A stretch of 64,000 nucleotides of DNA, taken from the NCBI GenBank assembly GCA_963575645.1, contig OY754466.1, forward strand, positions 36,798,001 to 36,862,000, read 5' to 3'. The translations under genes were made by a program, and so were the position numbers. Source of the stretch: Xanthostigma xanthostigma. Lineage: Eukaryota; Arthropoda; Insecta; Raphidioptera; Raphidiidae. Below the pieces are notes generated by a model. It saw nothing but the letters and a program-made list of their open reading frames with translations. It made no database searches and was not told where the DNA came from. Shown piece by piece: positions 33,766-45,700 of the stretch (position 1 is the first letter of the stretch; each line of letters opens with the position of its first letter).

Positions 33766-34135
33766 TACAGGGTGAGTCAGACCACCCGTATCAGTCGTTT
33801 TTTTCGAAAACGGTTAGTCGTAGAGAGTTGTGTCAAAAATCTGTATTATAAAAGCCCTAATGAAGAATGGAATGGTGATATTTTTTCCCCCCGGAAAGGT
33901 CGGCCTCCCTGTTAGTTTGCTCCGAAATGTTCAGAACTCCGGAATGTTAAATAGCACGATAGGTCGAAAGTGGAATTGTTGAAAAGATCTTTAAAAAATA
34001 AGCAAGTTTTGTAGGACATTTTTTTTGTTACTGCCACCCCTGTTAAGTAATATTCGTTTGAAATTATTAAATTAACATGTAAGAATAACAAACTTAATTT
34101 TAACGACTGATACGGGTGGTCTGACTCATCCTGTA
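33766..34135. mobile_element. 370-bp MITE with TA target duplication
   Basis: TACAGGGTGAGTCAGACCAC and GTGGTCTGACTCATCCTGTA are inverted, extending inward through CCGTATCAGTCG / CGACTGATACGG. TA lies on each outer side (33764-33765, 34136-34137). Tc1/mariner-type target preference. Non-coding core. Confidence 0.75.
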
Positions 34136-34139
34136 TAAA

Positions 34140-35530
34140 TAATGTATTTTATAAGTAAAAACAACCCACTGATATTTTTTATTATTTCTTATTTGTTAAA
34201 AAATTTCAATATTGCAAATACTTATATATAATTTAATGGGTACACTGCAATTAGTAAAAAAAAAATGATTAAGACGAATTTTAATTTATTCGAAAGTATT
34301 CATTCCTTAACCTATGACACACAGTGTCACTAAACAGAAAATTATAGCTCATTAAATCATAATTAAATTTATATATTAAGTTATTAATTTTTCAATGCAA
34401 ATTAAAAGAAACAGCACTTATTTACTACACGTCGTAAACATTAAAATTATATACTTCAACAGATTAATAATAATTATTATTACTTGTTTATAACAGATTA
34501 ATTATATATTAGTTTTCTAAGGTACTACTGCCGTCGCTTATTCCAAAACCAAAATTTGGAAGTTTTAACTGTGTACACTGATTTAAATTACATATTATGG
34601 ATACCTACTTAATTTGATTAATTAATAACAAGAAGGCAAAATGGTCATGGTCGAAATAAAAAATACACTTTTAGGTTAGATAACCCCTTATCTCTGGTTA
34701 GATTCAACTGTACAATAAAGATAGAGCTATCATAATATTTATCTATTTGTTTCAATTTGAATTCCCTAACGCTACGAACGTCAAATTATGTACTAACTAT
34801 ATTAAAGTAGGTTTACAGAATATCCCAAACAGAAACGCATAATACGTGAATGAAATATGTATATAATAAAAAAATTCTACTAGAGTTGTTTTCCCGCGAT
34901 TTAAAAATTAGATGAAACAATGTTACGTAGCTTTTTCCCGCAGCAATTTAATTTAGCTAATAATATAATATAATTTTTTAATTTTATATATTATTATAAA
35001 CTTTTTTAAAACTTGGAAATTCTTCGGTTCCCGGAGGAAGCTTCACTCTCTTTTGTCAAGCATATGGCTTCACTTCTTTATAGTCTTGCCTTGCGGCGCA
35101 ACCCCGCAATTAGCCACAACAGTGGTAGAATCTTTGGCTCTACAGTATTATTAATTATTACAGTCAAATCAAGTCGATATCATTTTTCATTCGCGAGATT
35201 TGAGTAAAATCTACTTTTATGCAGTGTTTTTTCAAACAAAAAAAAATCTATTGAACCGATTTTTGAAAAAAAAAAATCAGATCATATTTACGTTAACACG
35301 CGTCGATTAGCACCCTAATGCAGTTGATATAATTTTTATTCTTGAGATTTCGCTTTAGAAAGAAATGACCACCTACGTACGTTACATAAATATCTACAGA
35401 GAAAGAAAAAGAGTGGGAGACATTTTTTCGAAAATTGTGTAGTAACCTTGAAACAAAAATTTGTCGCGTTTCCTTAATTAATTCAAAGCATTTAGCATAT
35501 GATGAAATCTGCCGTTTTAGGCTTGGACAT
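34140..35530. other. intergenic, no gene seen
   Basis: AT-rich, no repeat family or exon recognised. Short ORFs (for example 35013-35207) show no domain or splice context. Confidence 0.4.
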
Positions 35531-35535
35531 TAAAC

Positions 35536-35815
35536 CTTTAAATAAATAAAATTAGCAACCAATTTTTCAGACAATATATTAATGACAAAAATGTCGTGAT
35601 GTTTCGACCCGGATTTGGATCTTCTTCAAAACTAAAACAATTATAAAAATATAAAAAAGGTTAGTAATTAGATTACGATGAAATAAAAAATGACGTAATT
35701 TATAAAAGTGGAATTTTTAATAACTAAAAAATTATGTAACTTTTATAATTTGTCATTAATATATTGTCTCTGAAAAATTGGTCGATAATTTTATTTATTG
35801 AAGAGTAATCAGACG
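35536..35815. repeat. 280-bp inverted-repeat member of the 'GACCCGGATTTGGATC' family
   Basis: The ends AATAAATAAAATTAGCAACC / GGTCGATAATTTTATTTATT are inverted. CAGACAATATATTAATGACA recurs inverted near 35750-35770, and a TTTATAA...GTTATT core lies near the centre. GTTTCGACCCGGATTTGG occurs in the left half only. Confidence 0.6.
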
Positions 35816-36377
35816 TGAATCAAAGATTTAAACCTTTACCCTCAAATTCGCTCAAAAAAAATTATACAAATGAAATTCTGATATTTTTCCAAATTTATAA
35901 TTATTGCGTCGATATGATAAATTAAAATAACGTCAAAACATATATGTGAATATAGCTTTATATGAAGCGCTAAATTTAAATATCAGTATTGTGGGTACTA
36001 GTAGGTATAACACTGATATTTTATTATAATTGTTCAATTAATTGTATTATTATGAAATAACAATCTAGCAAAGTTATATAAATATTTAAATTTATGTAAT
36101 TACACATTACTTAGATACCTATTTGAAAATATTTTAACTTTTAGCTTGAATTTCAAAAAATATGCTTTGTATCTTATGCAGATTCGTCTACATTTTAGAA
36201 TGAATTTCTTTGACTACAACATTTTTATTAATTCGAGTGAAATCTTTTATAATATAATATAAACGTGTAACTATTACATGTTTAATGAAATATATATGTT
36301 TTTTTTTAATCTTTTGACGAATTATGTATTTAGTCTATTCAAAAATTAAGCTGTGATTAGCATATTTAATATTTCTT

Positions 36378-37965
36378 TCACTATTATAAGAAAATTATGA
36401 AGAAATCCTACTGAATATTATATTTTCTGGATTAATTGTGAGATGATTTAATTCAGTTGAGGGCATTTTGAGATTTTTTTTTTAAGTAGGTACAGTCTAA
36501 GCTTAGTTCGAGTTACCATTTACATTATGAAATGACATTAGACTGTACCTACTTTAAAAAAAAAAATCTTAAAATGCCCTCAACTGAATTAAAGCATCTC
36601 ACAATTAATCCAGAAAATATAATAGGTATTCAGTAGAATTTCTTCATAATTTTCTTATAATAGTGATAACAAGTTTCTAAGTTGTATAGGACAAAATATG
36701 TACAGCCAATCAAATAAGTTTGTTATCACTATTATAAGAAAATTATGAAGAAATCCTACTGAATATTATATTTTCTGGATTAATTGTGAGATACTTTAAT
36801 TCAGTTGAGGGCATTTTGAGATTTTTTTTTTTTTAAAGTAGGTACAGTCTAAGCTTACTTCGAGTTACTATTTACATTATGAAATGACATTAGACTGTAC
36901 CTACTTTAAAAAAAAAAAATCTCAAAATGCCCTCAACTGAATTAAAGCATCTCACAATTAATCCAGAAAATATAATATTCAGTAGAATTTCTTCATAATT
37001 TTCTTATAATAGTGATAACAAGTTTCTAAGTTGTATAGGACAAAATATGTACAGCCAATCAAATAAGTTTGTTATCACTATTATAAGAAAATTATGAAGA
37101 AATCCTACTGAATATTATATTTTCTGGATTAATTGTGAGATGATTTAATTCAGTTGAGGGCATTTTGAGATTTTTTTTTTTTAAAGTAGGTACAGTCTAA
37201 GCTTAGTTCGAGTTACCATTTACATTATGAAATGACATTAGACTGTACCTACTTTAAAAAAAAAATCTCAAAATGCCCTCAACTGAATTAAAGCATCTCA
37301 CAATTAATCCAGAAAATATAATATTCAGTTGAATTTCTTCATAATTTTCTTATAATAGTGATAACAAGTTTCTAAGTTGTATAGGACAATAATGTAAGTA
37401 CAGCCAATCAAATAAGTTTGTTATCACTATTATAAGAAAATTATGAAGAAATCCTACTGAATATTATATTTTCTGGATTAATTGTGAGATACTTTAATTC
37501 AGTTGAGGGCATTTTGAGATTTTTTTTTTTTAAAGTAGGTACAGTCTAAGCTTAGTTCGAGTTACCATTTACATTATGAAATGACATTAGACTGTACCTA
37601 CTTTAAAAAAAAAAAATCTCAAAATGCCCTCAACTGAATTAAAGCATCTCACAATTAATCCAGAAAATATAATATTCAGTAGAATTTCTTCATAATTTTC
37701 TTATAATAGTGATAACAAGTTTCTAAGTTGTATAGGACAATAATGTAAGTACAGCCAATCAAATAAGTTTGTTATCACTATTATAAGAAAATTATGAAGA
37801 AATCCTACTGAATATTATATTTTCTGGATTAATTGTGAGATACTTTAATTCAGTTGAGGGCATTTTGAGATTTTTTTTTTACAGTAGGTACAGTCTAAGC
37901 TTAGTTCAAGTTACCATTTACATTATGAAATGACATTAGACTGTACGTACTTTAAAAAAAAATCA
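36378..37965. repeat. tandem array of ~349-bp palindromic units (about 4.5 copies)
   Basis: Units start with TCACTATTATAAGAAAATTA at 36378, 36726, 37075, 37424 and 37775. Each unit is itself an inverted repeat. TATTATATTTTCTGGATTAA...CAGTTGAGGGCATTTTGAGA, T-run and AAGTAGGTACAGTCTAAG are followed by the mirrored half through CTTATAATAGTGA. The two spacers are about 40-60 bp. The last copy is truncated near 37960. Confidence 0.92.
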
Positions 37966-38142
37966 TTATAAAATATTTCACTCAAATTGACAAAAATATT
38001 GTAGCAATTCATTCTTTTTTTCAAATGGACGTCTAATTATTGTGTAATTACATAATTTAAATATTTATATAATTTTGCTAAATTTAGTCCGCGTGGTATA
38101 GATGATATAGGTATATTGTACCCAGTTAAATTCTTTTATATA

Positions 38143-38700
38143 AAATCTTAAAAAAAAAACTTCGGAGAAGTAAAAACTTCGTTCTGTGCTAAATTCAAAA
38201 ACTTGAGGCGACTGAATCTTAAGATTCTAACTTAAAAAAAAAAATTTCGAGGCAGACAAGAAATTGAAATCAAGCTCGAAATTCTGTGCGTAAGACGTCG
38301 AAAAAAAATGAATTTCGAGGCAGACAAGGAATTGAAATCCAACCTTGAAATTCTGTGCTTATAAAAGCTACAAGAGCAACAGCAAAAAAAATGCAAAGAC
38401 GGTGTTCGCATAACTCCTTTAGTTATCACTAAAAAAACGCCGTCTGTGCACTTTTTTTTGCTGTTGCTCTTGTAGCTTTTATAAGCACAGAATTTCAAGG
38501 TTGGATTTCAATTCCTTGTCTGCCTCGAAATTCATTTTTTTTCGACGTCTTACGCACAGAATTTCGAGCTTGATTTCAATTTCTTGTCTGCCTCGAAATT
38601 ATTTTTTTTAAGTTATAATCTTAAGATTCAGTCGCCTCAAGTTTTTGAATTTAGCACAGAACGAAGTTTTTACTTCTCCGAAGTTTTTTTTTTAAGATTT
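38143..38700. repeat. 558-bp near-perfect palindrome
   Basis: AAATCTTAAAAAAAAAACTTCGG (38143) mirrors CCGAAGTTTTTTTTTTAAGATTT (38700). Inside each arm an ~85-bp unit with TTTCGAGGCAGACAAG.AATTGAAATC is itself duplicated. The centre lies near 38421, between TCCTTTAGTTATCACT blocks. No ORF is meaningful. Confidence 0.9.
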
Positions 38701-39217
38701 CACGTCTTTTTCCAAAGTGTGAGACATTATTTTTATTTTTCCTCCAAAATAAACATATTATGTGCATTTTTTATATTGTTGTATTTAAATGCAATAAAAG
38801 TGTTCATATTGTTGTATTTAAATGCAATGAATCTCCGAAATTAGAATATGTATTGTAAAAAACAACACGATCCTTACTCCATGCAACTGTGGTTTCGAGC
38901 GCGTCTCTCATGTATTTTGTTAAATAAGAAGTAACAATCAAAAGTCGGTTATAGAAATTGCAATAATCGACTTTTGATTTTTACTTCTCATTTAACAAAC
39001 AGTACTACAAAAGTGCATTTATATTTTGCCGCGTAGTCCAGTGCTGCCGCGGTGCAACACCTAGTGGTGCAATCATAGGTAAGGTGGTGCAATCGGCTCA
39101 TCACACCTCCATGCGAATACCATGACATTCAATTTGTAAACAATCCATGTGAAGTCTATTAAAAATAAAAATGAGCTATAACAAGTCTATGCTCTGTAAT
39201 ACATGATTCTTTTTTAT

Positions 39218-39735
39218 TAACCGACGAAAAACAAAAACGGAGGAGGTTCTCAAGTCGACGCGTATATATTTTTTTTTTAGTTTTTTTTATTTTTATTTAT
39301 ATTCATTTGAAATATGGATATTCTTGAAGATTCCATGAAGGCACATTTTGAAGGCATGAAAAAAAAATCAATGAACAAGGCCCACCATTAAAAATACAAA
39401 TTTTTTTTCATATCATTTGTAAAATACTTATTTTGCATTAAAAAAAGAAGTTTCACTTCGTAATCTTTTCACTTTTTAATTTTTGTTGCACTTTTTATGA
39501 TAAATATGTTTTTTAATAAATTAATTTATTTAAATCTAACTTCAATCATATATTTTGTTATTTTTTAATAAAAGATTTGACGAGTGAATTTTTCAAAAAA
39601 CAAGAAAATAAAAAAAATTAAAAATTAAAAAAGAAATTAAAATATATGAGAAAAAAATTGAGAAAATAAATTAAAAATAAAAAAAACAATTAAAAACATA
39701 AAAAAATTAAAAATTGAAAAAAAAACTTTTCCAAT
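39218..39735. other. low-complexity A/T-rich DNA
   Basis: An aaccgacg...ggaggaggttctc tail (39218-39262) is followed by about 450 bp dominated by A and T homopolymer-like runs (AAAATAAAAAAAATTAAAAA type). No gene. Confidence 0.5.
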
Positions 39736-39737
39736 GA

Positions 39738-39815
39738 TTCTGGCGGGAATCGAACTCAGGACCCTGTTATTAGCTATTACTAGCCTACGTCGTAACCCGC
39801 TCGTCCACAGGCACT
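39738..39815 (-). repeat. tRNA-like sequence (pseudo-tRNA/SINE head)
   Basis: The minus strand has GACGAGCGGGTTACGAC (weak box A) and GAGTTCGATTCCCGCCAG (good box B/T arm). The anticodon arm and acceptor stem are not convincing. Confidence 0.4.
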
Positions 39816-39855
39816 CATACAGTATAAGCTGTTATTATGGTACAGAAGTATATAT

Positions 39856-40208
39856 GGGTGATACGAAAAATCGGTCCTATGAAAGTCACGTGGTCACAGA
39901 ACTATAAAACTTGGAAACTTGCTTCATATACACGGCGTTATATGGGACAAAGGCAAAATCAATGTATAAGAATACGCTAGAGATTCGATGGCATTTAGCA
40001 CAGAAAAGAATCTCTAGCGAGATTCTTCGATGGGTGATACGAAAAATCGGTCCTATGAAAGTCACGTGGTCACAGAACTATAAAACTTGGAAACTTGCTT
40101 CATATACACGGCGTTATATGGGACAAAGGCAAAATCAATGTATAAGAATACGCTAGAGATTCGTTGGCATTTAGCACAGAAAAGAATCTCTAGCGAGATT
40201 CTTCGATC
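39856..40208. repeat. 176-bp tandem duplication
   Basis: GGGTGATACGAAAAATCGGT at 39856 and again at 40032. Both copies end with GAATCTCTAGCGAGATTC, a perfect 18-bp palindrome. The copies differ by about one base. Confidence 0.9.
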
Positions 40209-40299
40209 CTCCCCCACCCCGCTCGGGAATCGGGTAGAGTGTTCAAAATCGTCGAACATGACGTATTTTGTTATTTTCTAAGAAGAGTACATATTTTTT

Positions 40300-41330
40300 C
40301 CCGAATTTCACGTAAGCTTAAGACATTTTAGAGATACAGGGTATCGTTTATGAAGGTTTCCACCCCTCTATTCACCCCCTTACGGGTTATTTTTGGGATC
40401 AAATGTAGCATAGATCACTCCTGGCTTAGCCCTTTACCTGTCTGTGAAGTGCCATTACAATCGGTTCAGACGTTTCGAAGATTAGCCCGGACAGACAGAC
40501 ACTTAAATTTTATTTATTTATATGTATAAAAAGTATTCTAAATTAATCTCTGAAAAGTTTCGGAAGATAGCTCGGACATACAAACAGACACAGAAAAAAA
40601 TTAAAAGTTGCGAATTTAAGTTTTGGTGTTGCGTAATTGCTTAGGAAAAATGATTTATTCCGAAATCTCAGACAGGTAAGTACTACAATTTTACTTATAT
40701 GTATGTATGTATAGATTGGCGCTTCCAGGCTCCAGCTGTGCTTAGATCGCGTCTAAAGGTAAAATTCAGTACGTAAAAATGCTTGTTATGTTCTATTGGC
40801 AGTGCCAGCAGTAATTATATTATTGTTGACAACTGGAATAAGTATTACTAGTGTTTTCATACAACTACAAGTTATGATTCTTCTTGAGTGATACAGATAA
40901 GTGTTTTGTGTACAAAAAAATAATTGGAAATGATGCAATAGACGAGAGTAACTGAAAAAAATGTGAATTTAACAAAATATGTATTGGTGATTGATCCGAA
41001 GCAATTTACAATTCGTATTAACATATAAGTAGCTATCATTTCAAAAGAACGAAGTTTATTTTGCAGGTAAGCAATAAGCATATATTTTATTTTAGAATAT
41101 AGTGTAGAGTGTAGACTGCAGCCTGTCGGTGTTCCATTTTCCTTGTTTTCGTATTATACAGGGCTTTCGGTTTCCAAACATGTGTCCGAAAATAAAGATG
41201 AGATTCCTTGCCTAATTCTAAGAAACACCCTGGCAGATGTGAAACATACATTTAATTTCGACTATCAAATACCGTAGAATTTTAAATACGTGTAAGTTTG
41301 GCTTAAAATTGATATATATAGCTCTGTAAT
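40300..41330. other. intergenic with a retroelement-like tail
   Basis: About 40330-40525 resembles a dispersed retroelement tail (CACCCCTTACGGGTTATTT, ATCGGTTCAGACGTTTCG, AGCCCGGACAGACAGACA). The rest shows no gene or recognised repeat. Confidence 0.4.
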
Positions 41331-41345
41331 CCGTATATTACAGGG

Positions 41346-42991
41346 TTCCACCACGAAATCTCCCCGGACAAAATCTCCCCGACAAAATCTCCCCGACAAA
41401 ATCTCCCCACGACAAAATCTCCCCACGACAAAATCTCCCCACGACAAAATCCCCCCCCCCGTCAAAATCTCCCCACGACTTAATCTCCCCACAACTTCTC
41501 TGTGACGGTTCTATGACTCTATATCCTCGGACAAAATATCCTGGACAAAATATCCCGGACAAAATATCCTCAGACAAAATATCCTCAAGACAAAAAATCC
41601 TTCGGACAAAATATCCCCGGACATTTTGCCCCCGTGACAAAACATCCCCGACAATTGATACCAAATAAACATTAATTTACAAATAAAATCAAATATTATG
41701 AAGCTTCCCATTTTCTGTTTTAAGTAACTTAAATGGATGTTTATAAATTGCTGTTCTGCTAATTTACAGTCACTCGTTTAAATACTACCCACCCCGTCAT
41801 CGTTGACCCCGGAATTGTTTTTTTAAAAACTCCACATTTGCCCCTTCCCGTTTCACTTCGAGACAATTGGCATACCCGTTTATCGTTCTCCCCAGAATTG
41901 TTTTTTTAAAAACTCCACATTTGCCCCTTCCCGTTTCACTGCGAGACAATTCGCATACCCGTTTATCGTTCTCCCCGGAATTGTTTTTTAAAAAACTCCA
42001 CATTTGCCCCTTCCCGTTTCACTGCGAGACAATTCGCATACCCGTTTATCGTTCTCCCCGGAATTGTTTTTTAAAAACTCCACATTTGCCCCTTCCCGTT
42101 TCACTGCGAGACAATTCGCATACCCGTTTATCGTTCTCCTCGGAATTGTTTTTTTAAAAACTCCACATTTGCCCCTTCCCGTTTCACTGCGAGACAATTC
42201 GCATACCCGTTTATCGTTCTCCCCGGAATTGTTTTTTAAAAAACTCCACATTTGCCCCTTCCCGTTTCACTGCGAGACAATTCGCATACCCGTTTATCGT
42301 TCTCCCCGGAATTGTTTTTTAAAAAACTCCACATTTGCCCCTTCCCGTTTCACTGCGAGACAATTCGCATACCCGTTTATCGTTCTCCCCGGAATTGTTT
42401 TTTAAAAAAGTCCACATTTGCCCCTTCCCGTTTCACTGCGAGACAATTCGCATACCCGTTTATCGTTCTCCCCGGAATTGTTTTTTAAAAAACTCCACAT
42501 TTGCCCCTTCCCGTTTCACTGCGAGACAATTCGCTTACCCGTTTATCGTTCTCCTCGGAATTGTTTTTTTAAAAACTCCACATTTGCCCCTTCCCGTTTC
42601 ACTGCGAGACAATTCGCATACCCGTTTATCGTTCTCCCCGGAATTGTTTTTTAAAAAACTCCACATTTGCCCCTTCCTTCTTTTTTAAATCAAAAATTTG
42701 TAGAACATAGTACTCACATTGATTCCTGAACCTAGTTAAATCTATTTTAGTCGAGTCATTATCAAAATTTACACGAGAATTATATCATAAGCAGCTCTCT
42801 CAGGATTCTATATACTATGTACTATATTTATACAAAAATATAACGTCACAACTTTAAGTCGTGGGGAGATTTTGACGGGGGGAGATTTTGACGGGGGGGG
42901 ATTTTGTCGTGGGGAGATTTTGTCGCGGGGAGATTTTAGAGGGGAGATTTTGTCGGGGAGATTTTTTCCGGGGAGATTATGTCGTGCCACC
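41346..42991. repeat. composite: inverted 17-bp arrays flanking an 83-bp satellite
   Basis: The left part (41346-41655) is tandem CACGACAAAATCTCCC-type units that drift to GACAAAATATCCTCG. The right part (42859-42990) is the same unit inverted (GGGGAGATTTTGTCGTG). ATATTACAGGG occurs directly on both outer sides (41335-41345, 42992-43002) and could be a target duplication (8 bp, ATATTACA) plus shared ends. The middle holds the 83-bp array. Confidence 0.75.
41795..42680. repeat. 83-bp tandem satellite, about 10.5 copies
   Basis: Unit: GGAATTGTTTTTTAAAAAAC, TCCACATTTGCCCCTTCCCG, TTTCACTGCGAGACAATTCG, CATACCCGTTTATCGTTCTCC. Copies are over 95% identical, varying mainly in the T and A run lengths. 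ORFs in several frames (up to 133 codons) come from the repeat. Confidence 0.95.
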
Positions 42992-42997
42992 ATATTA

Positions 42998-43226
42998 CAG
43001 GGGTGGTGAACCTTTCTACTTCTACGTGTCAATTTTTTTCAAAAAAAACATAGATAAAAATGATAATTTTGATAATACATTGAGCGCCATGAAACTTTTT
43101 CGTATTTGTTTTTGGTGATAGTCAATTGTTTTCGGCATCTAGCATATTTTAAATTATTTAAATTTTGCACCTCAATCAATACCGTGCCACAATAATCTCC
43201 CGCGTGCCATAGGTTCGCCGCCCCTG
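42998..43226. mobile_element. 229-bp hAT-like MITE
   Basis: CAGGGGTGGTGAACC at the left and GGTTCGCCGCCCCTG at the right are imperfect inverted termini of the CAGGGG type common in hAT elements. The core is non-coding. It abuts the 41346-42991 composite. Confidence 0.5.
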
Positions 43227-43764
43227 GTATATATTATATTCTCAGGTTGTGCTTTCCTGTTCGCCACCAGTCATGAAATTATTCAAAACGATGGGGCGTG
43301 ATTGGCTGTTCTAGTGGAATTCTAGGGAAACAACCAATCATCAGGCGTCTTAATTTTAAATTGTCGTCTTGAATTTTAAGCTCCCAACACTCAACAGTAA
43401 TAAGTATTAAAGTATGCGACCGCCATTTAATGAAGGTTGTTACGGTTGTCTGAGAACATTCGATGTAAGTAATATTAAATTCTGTTAATAATTTATTAGT
43501 GTATTTGTTATATGGCACATACACTATTGTAAACTATTGTGTTTAGTATTGGATATTATTAATTTTAACGGGTGAGTTTTTCATTTATATTAATTATGGG
43601 AATGGGAAAATATTGTCAAATATCTAGATTCAAGGTATAGGTACTTAATATAATTAATGTTCTAGCAAGCAGTGTACATGTTGTTTTACCGGCATTGAAT
43701 GATTTGTATACTAAATCTACGTTTTCTTTAAAAAATACAAACATTTTACAGAAAACAATAACTC

Positions 43765-44127
43765 CAGGGTGTCTAGTAACCGGGAAAACGGGAAATAAAA
43801 ATCACCGGGAGAAACCTGAAAAAAGCCGGGAAATTCGTCAAGCATACGGGAAGTTTTTCAAATTGCGCGGAATCGAATAAAAAATAGGAGAATTTCTTTC
43901 TTGGTAGGAAAAACAATAACAATGTATGTTATTTTTGTGTCATATATTATAACAGTATTTTTTTTCATTGTTAGAAAATTTGTATTTGTTGGTACATTGT
44001 TACTAATTACTTCATTTGTTATTTTAATATGAGATAAAAGATGCAAAAGTTTGTAACATAGCGTAGGGGTAGAGAAATTGGCGGAAAAAACCGGGAATTT
44101 TTTTTTTACTTAGCGCTAGACACCCTG
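43765..44127. mobile_element. 363-bp element with CAGGGTGTCTAG termini
   Basis: CAGGGTGTCTAG (43765-43776) and CTAGACACCCTG (44116-44127) are perfect inverted ends, followed by ACCGGGAAAACGGGAA / ACCGGGAATTTTTT subterminal blocks. Non-autonomous DNA element, possibly hAT. Confidence 0.65.
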
Positions 44128-44337
44128 TCACTCTTCTTTAAAACTCAGAATAATTTCTCTATATTATATATACGCTTCAAGACTAGAGTACAAATAAATT
44201 ATTTCAATCTTTTTTATGTATGTTTTAGAATCTAAATTCTACATCTATGTACAACAATGTTTTATCTAGTATCGTATAGTGAGGGATTGTTGGTTTGTCA
44301 GGAGAAATATATTATCAAACGCTCAGGAATATACTTG

Positions 44338-44823
44338 ATGAAATATGGAGGGACTAAATATAAAATTACTTTAATATGCAAAAATGGTAGGCATATTAAT
44401 TTTTTGTTCTTGGTAAAATGACTATTTTTACAAGTTTTCTTATAATTACATACTGATTTTCAGAAAACGCTGATATATTAAAACAAATTGCGTGCAATAA
44501 CAACCAATGTGTTCCTTTTTTAAAACTCAAAGCTGCTGACAATGAAAATCAGGGTAATATTATCTTTGATGATCAATTGACTGCGTCAAAATGTGGCATC
44601 AGTGTTCGCCAGTGCGATAATTTATTACTAGAAAGAATCAAAACTTATGAAGTTCCACAGCATACAACAGGTCTCGAAAAAATTAAAGTACCCGCTTCAA
44701 CGAATAAAGACAAAAGAAATTTTTGCATTTATTGCAAAAAACTTTTTTGTAATATAGCAGAGCACCTTGAAAGAATTCATCACGATGAAGATGAAGTGAA
44801 ACAATTCATAAACCTACCTAAAG
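44338..44823 (+). pseudogene. recombinase gene exons 1-2 (N-terminus, C2H2 finger)
   Basis: Exon 1 (44338-44386) starts with ATG and ends AAAAATG|GTAGGC. Exon 2 (44464-44823) starts after TGATTTTCAG and ends CCTAAAG|GTAAAA. The phases match (phase 1), giving ...LICKNENADILKQIACNNN. Exon 2 reads NIIFDDQLTASKCGISVRQC and then the zinc finger C-X2-C-X9-H-X4-H, followed by an acidic DEDEVKQF stretch. Exon 1 rests only on the phase match and ATG, so it is less certain. Confidence 0.6.
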
Positions 44824-44954
44824 GTAAAACATTAATTTTTATATACCAATACAGTTTAATGAACACTGAACAGCCATTGTTTATGTTACAATGTAAATAT
44901 TGGAAAAATGTATTATTTAAACGTCACTGTCAGAACCCAAACCCAAATATTAAA

Positions 44955-45110
44955 AGTTTGTTCCAAGCAGCCAGCAAACGGTAATGAAACCGTCACCCGC
45001 ACGCGCAGTAGCTAAAACGAAACTGTTGTATCGGTTTTGGAACACGTTTTAGCTATCTGCGCATGACGGTGACGGTTTCGTTACCGTTTGCTGCCTGCTT
45101 GGAACAAACC
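44955..45110. mobile_element. 156-bp MITE with TTAAA duplication, in a recombinase-gene intron
   Basis: AGTTTGTTCCAAGCAG...CAGCAAACGGTAATGAAACC is mirrored by GGTTTCGTTACCGTTTGCTG...CTTGGAACAAACC. TTAAA flanks both sides (44950-44954, 45111-45115). The core has an inverted CTAAAACG / CGTTTTAG pair. It lies between exons 2 and 3 of the recombinase gene. Confidence 0.75.
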
Positions 45111-45321
45111 TTAAATTGTTAATATTAACTTTTATGTTCTAAGTTTTTTGGCAAAGAAGTGAATGTTTTTTTTTTTTTAATTGAATATTTAATGGTGTTT
45201 CGACATTATTGTCATTAACACCCACAAGTAAATACCTAGTTTACAAAAAATAATACACATTAAGTAGGAATGGACATTAAATAAAAAAAGAAATATTGTT
45301 TTTGTTTTTAAATGTTCTCAG

Positions 45322-45700
45322 GTTGTGCTGAAAGAAAAGAAATAATTAGTGCGATTAGAAAACGAGGCAATTTTCAGTATAACACAGATAATCGATATAA
45401 CGATGGTCATATCATTGTGTCAAGAAGACCAACATGTACAAAGAATAGAACTGTCGATCATTACATCCCCTGTCCATATTGTCGGGGGTATTATTCGAAA
45501 GCCACGATAAAAACTCACTACAAAAAATGCCTGCCAAGTGGAGCTAATAGAAATAATAAACTTATGCGTGTTTTTGGAAAACAAGTTCAAGGTAAAATTC
45601 ATAATCTCGCTTGTCCTGTACTCCGAAATGAAGTGTTTCCTTATTTTCGTGATGACATCATAGTCAAATTAATGAGGTACGACTACCTGATCATTGTATA
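45322..45700 (+). pseudogene. recombinase gene exon 3 (second zinc finger), cut by insertion
   Basis: Acceptor TGTTCTCAG|GTTGTGCTG. Encodes CAERKEIISAIRKRGNFQYN, an IIVSRRPT motif and a CCHC finger (C-X2-C-X11-H-X3-C), then DDIIVKLMRYDYLIIV. At 45700 the frame runs into the TAA created by the PIF/Harbinger-related insertion. Skipping the insertion plus one TA leads directly into YGNYLCSKYREQY of the next segment. Confidence 0.7.

Noticed and set aside
36378..37965. CRISPR-like array
   Set aside because: The repeat units are ~349 bp palindromes in eukaryotic DNA with no short-repeat/unique-spacer layout. The other tandem arrays in the window also lack unique spacers.
41867..42688. ORFs up to 133 codons on both strands in the 83-bp array
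   Set aside because: They arise from repeat phase in several frames at once, with no start context or conserved domain.
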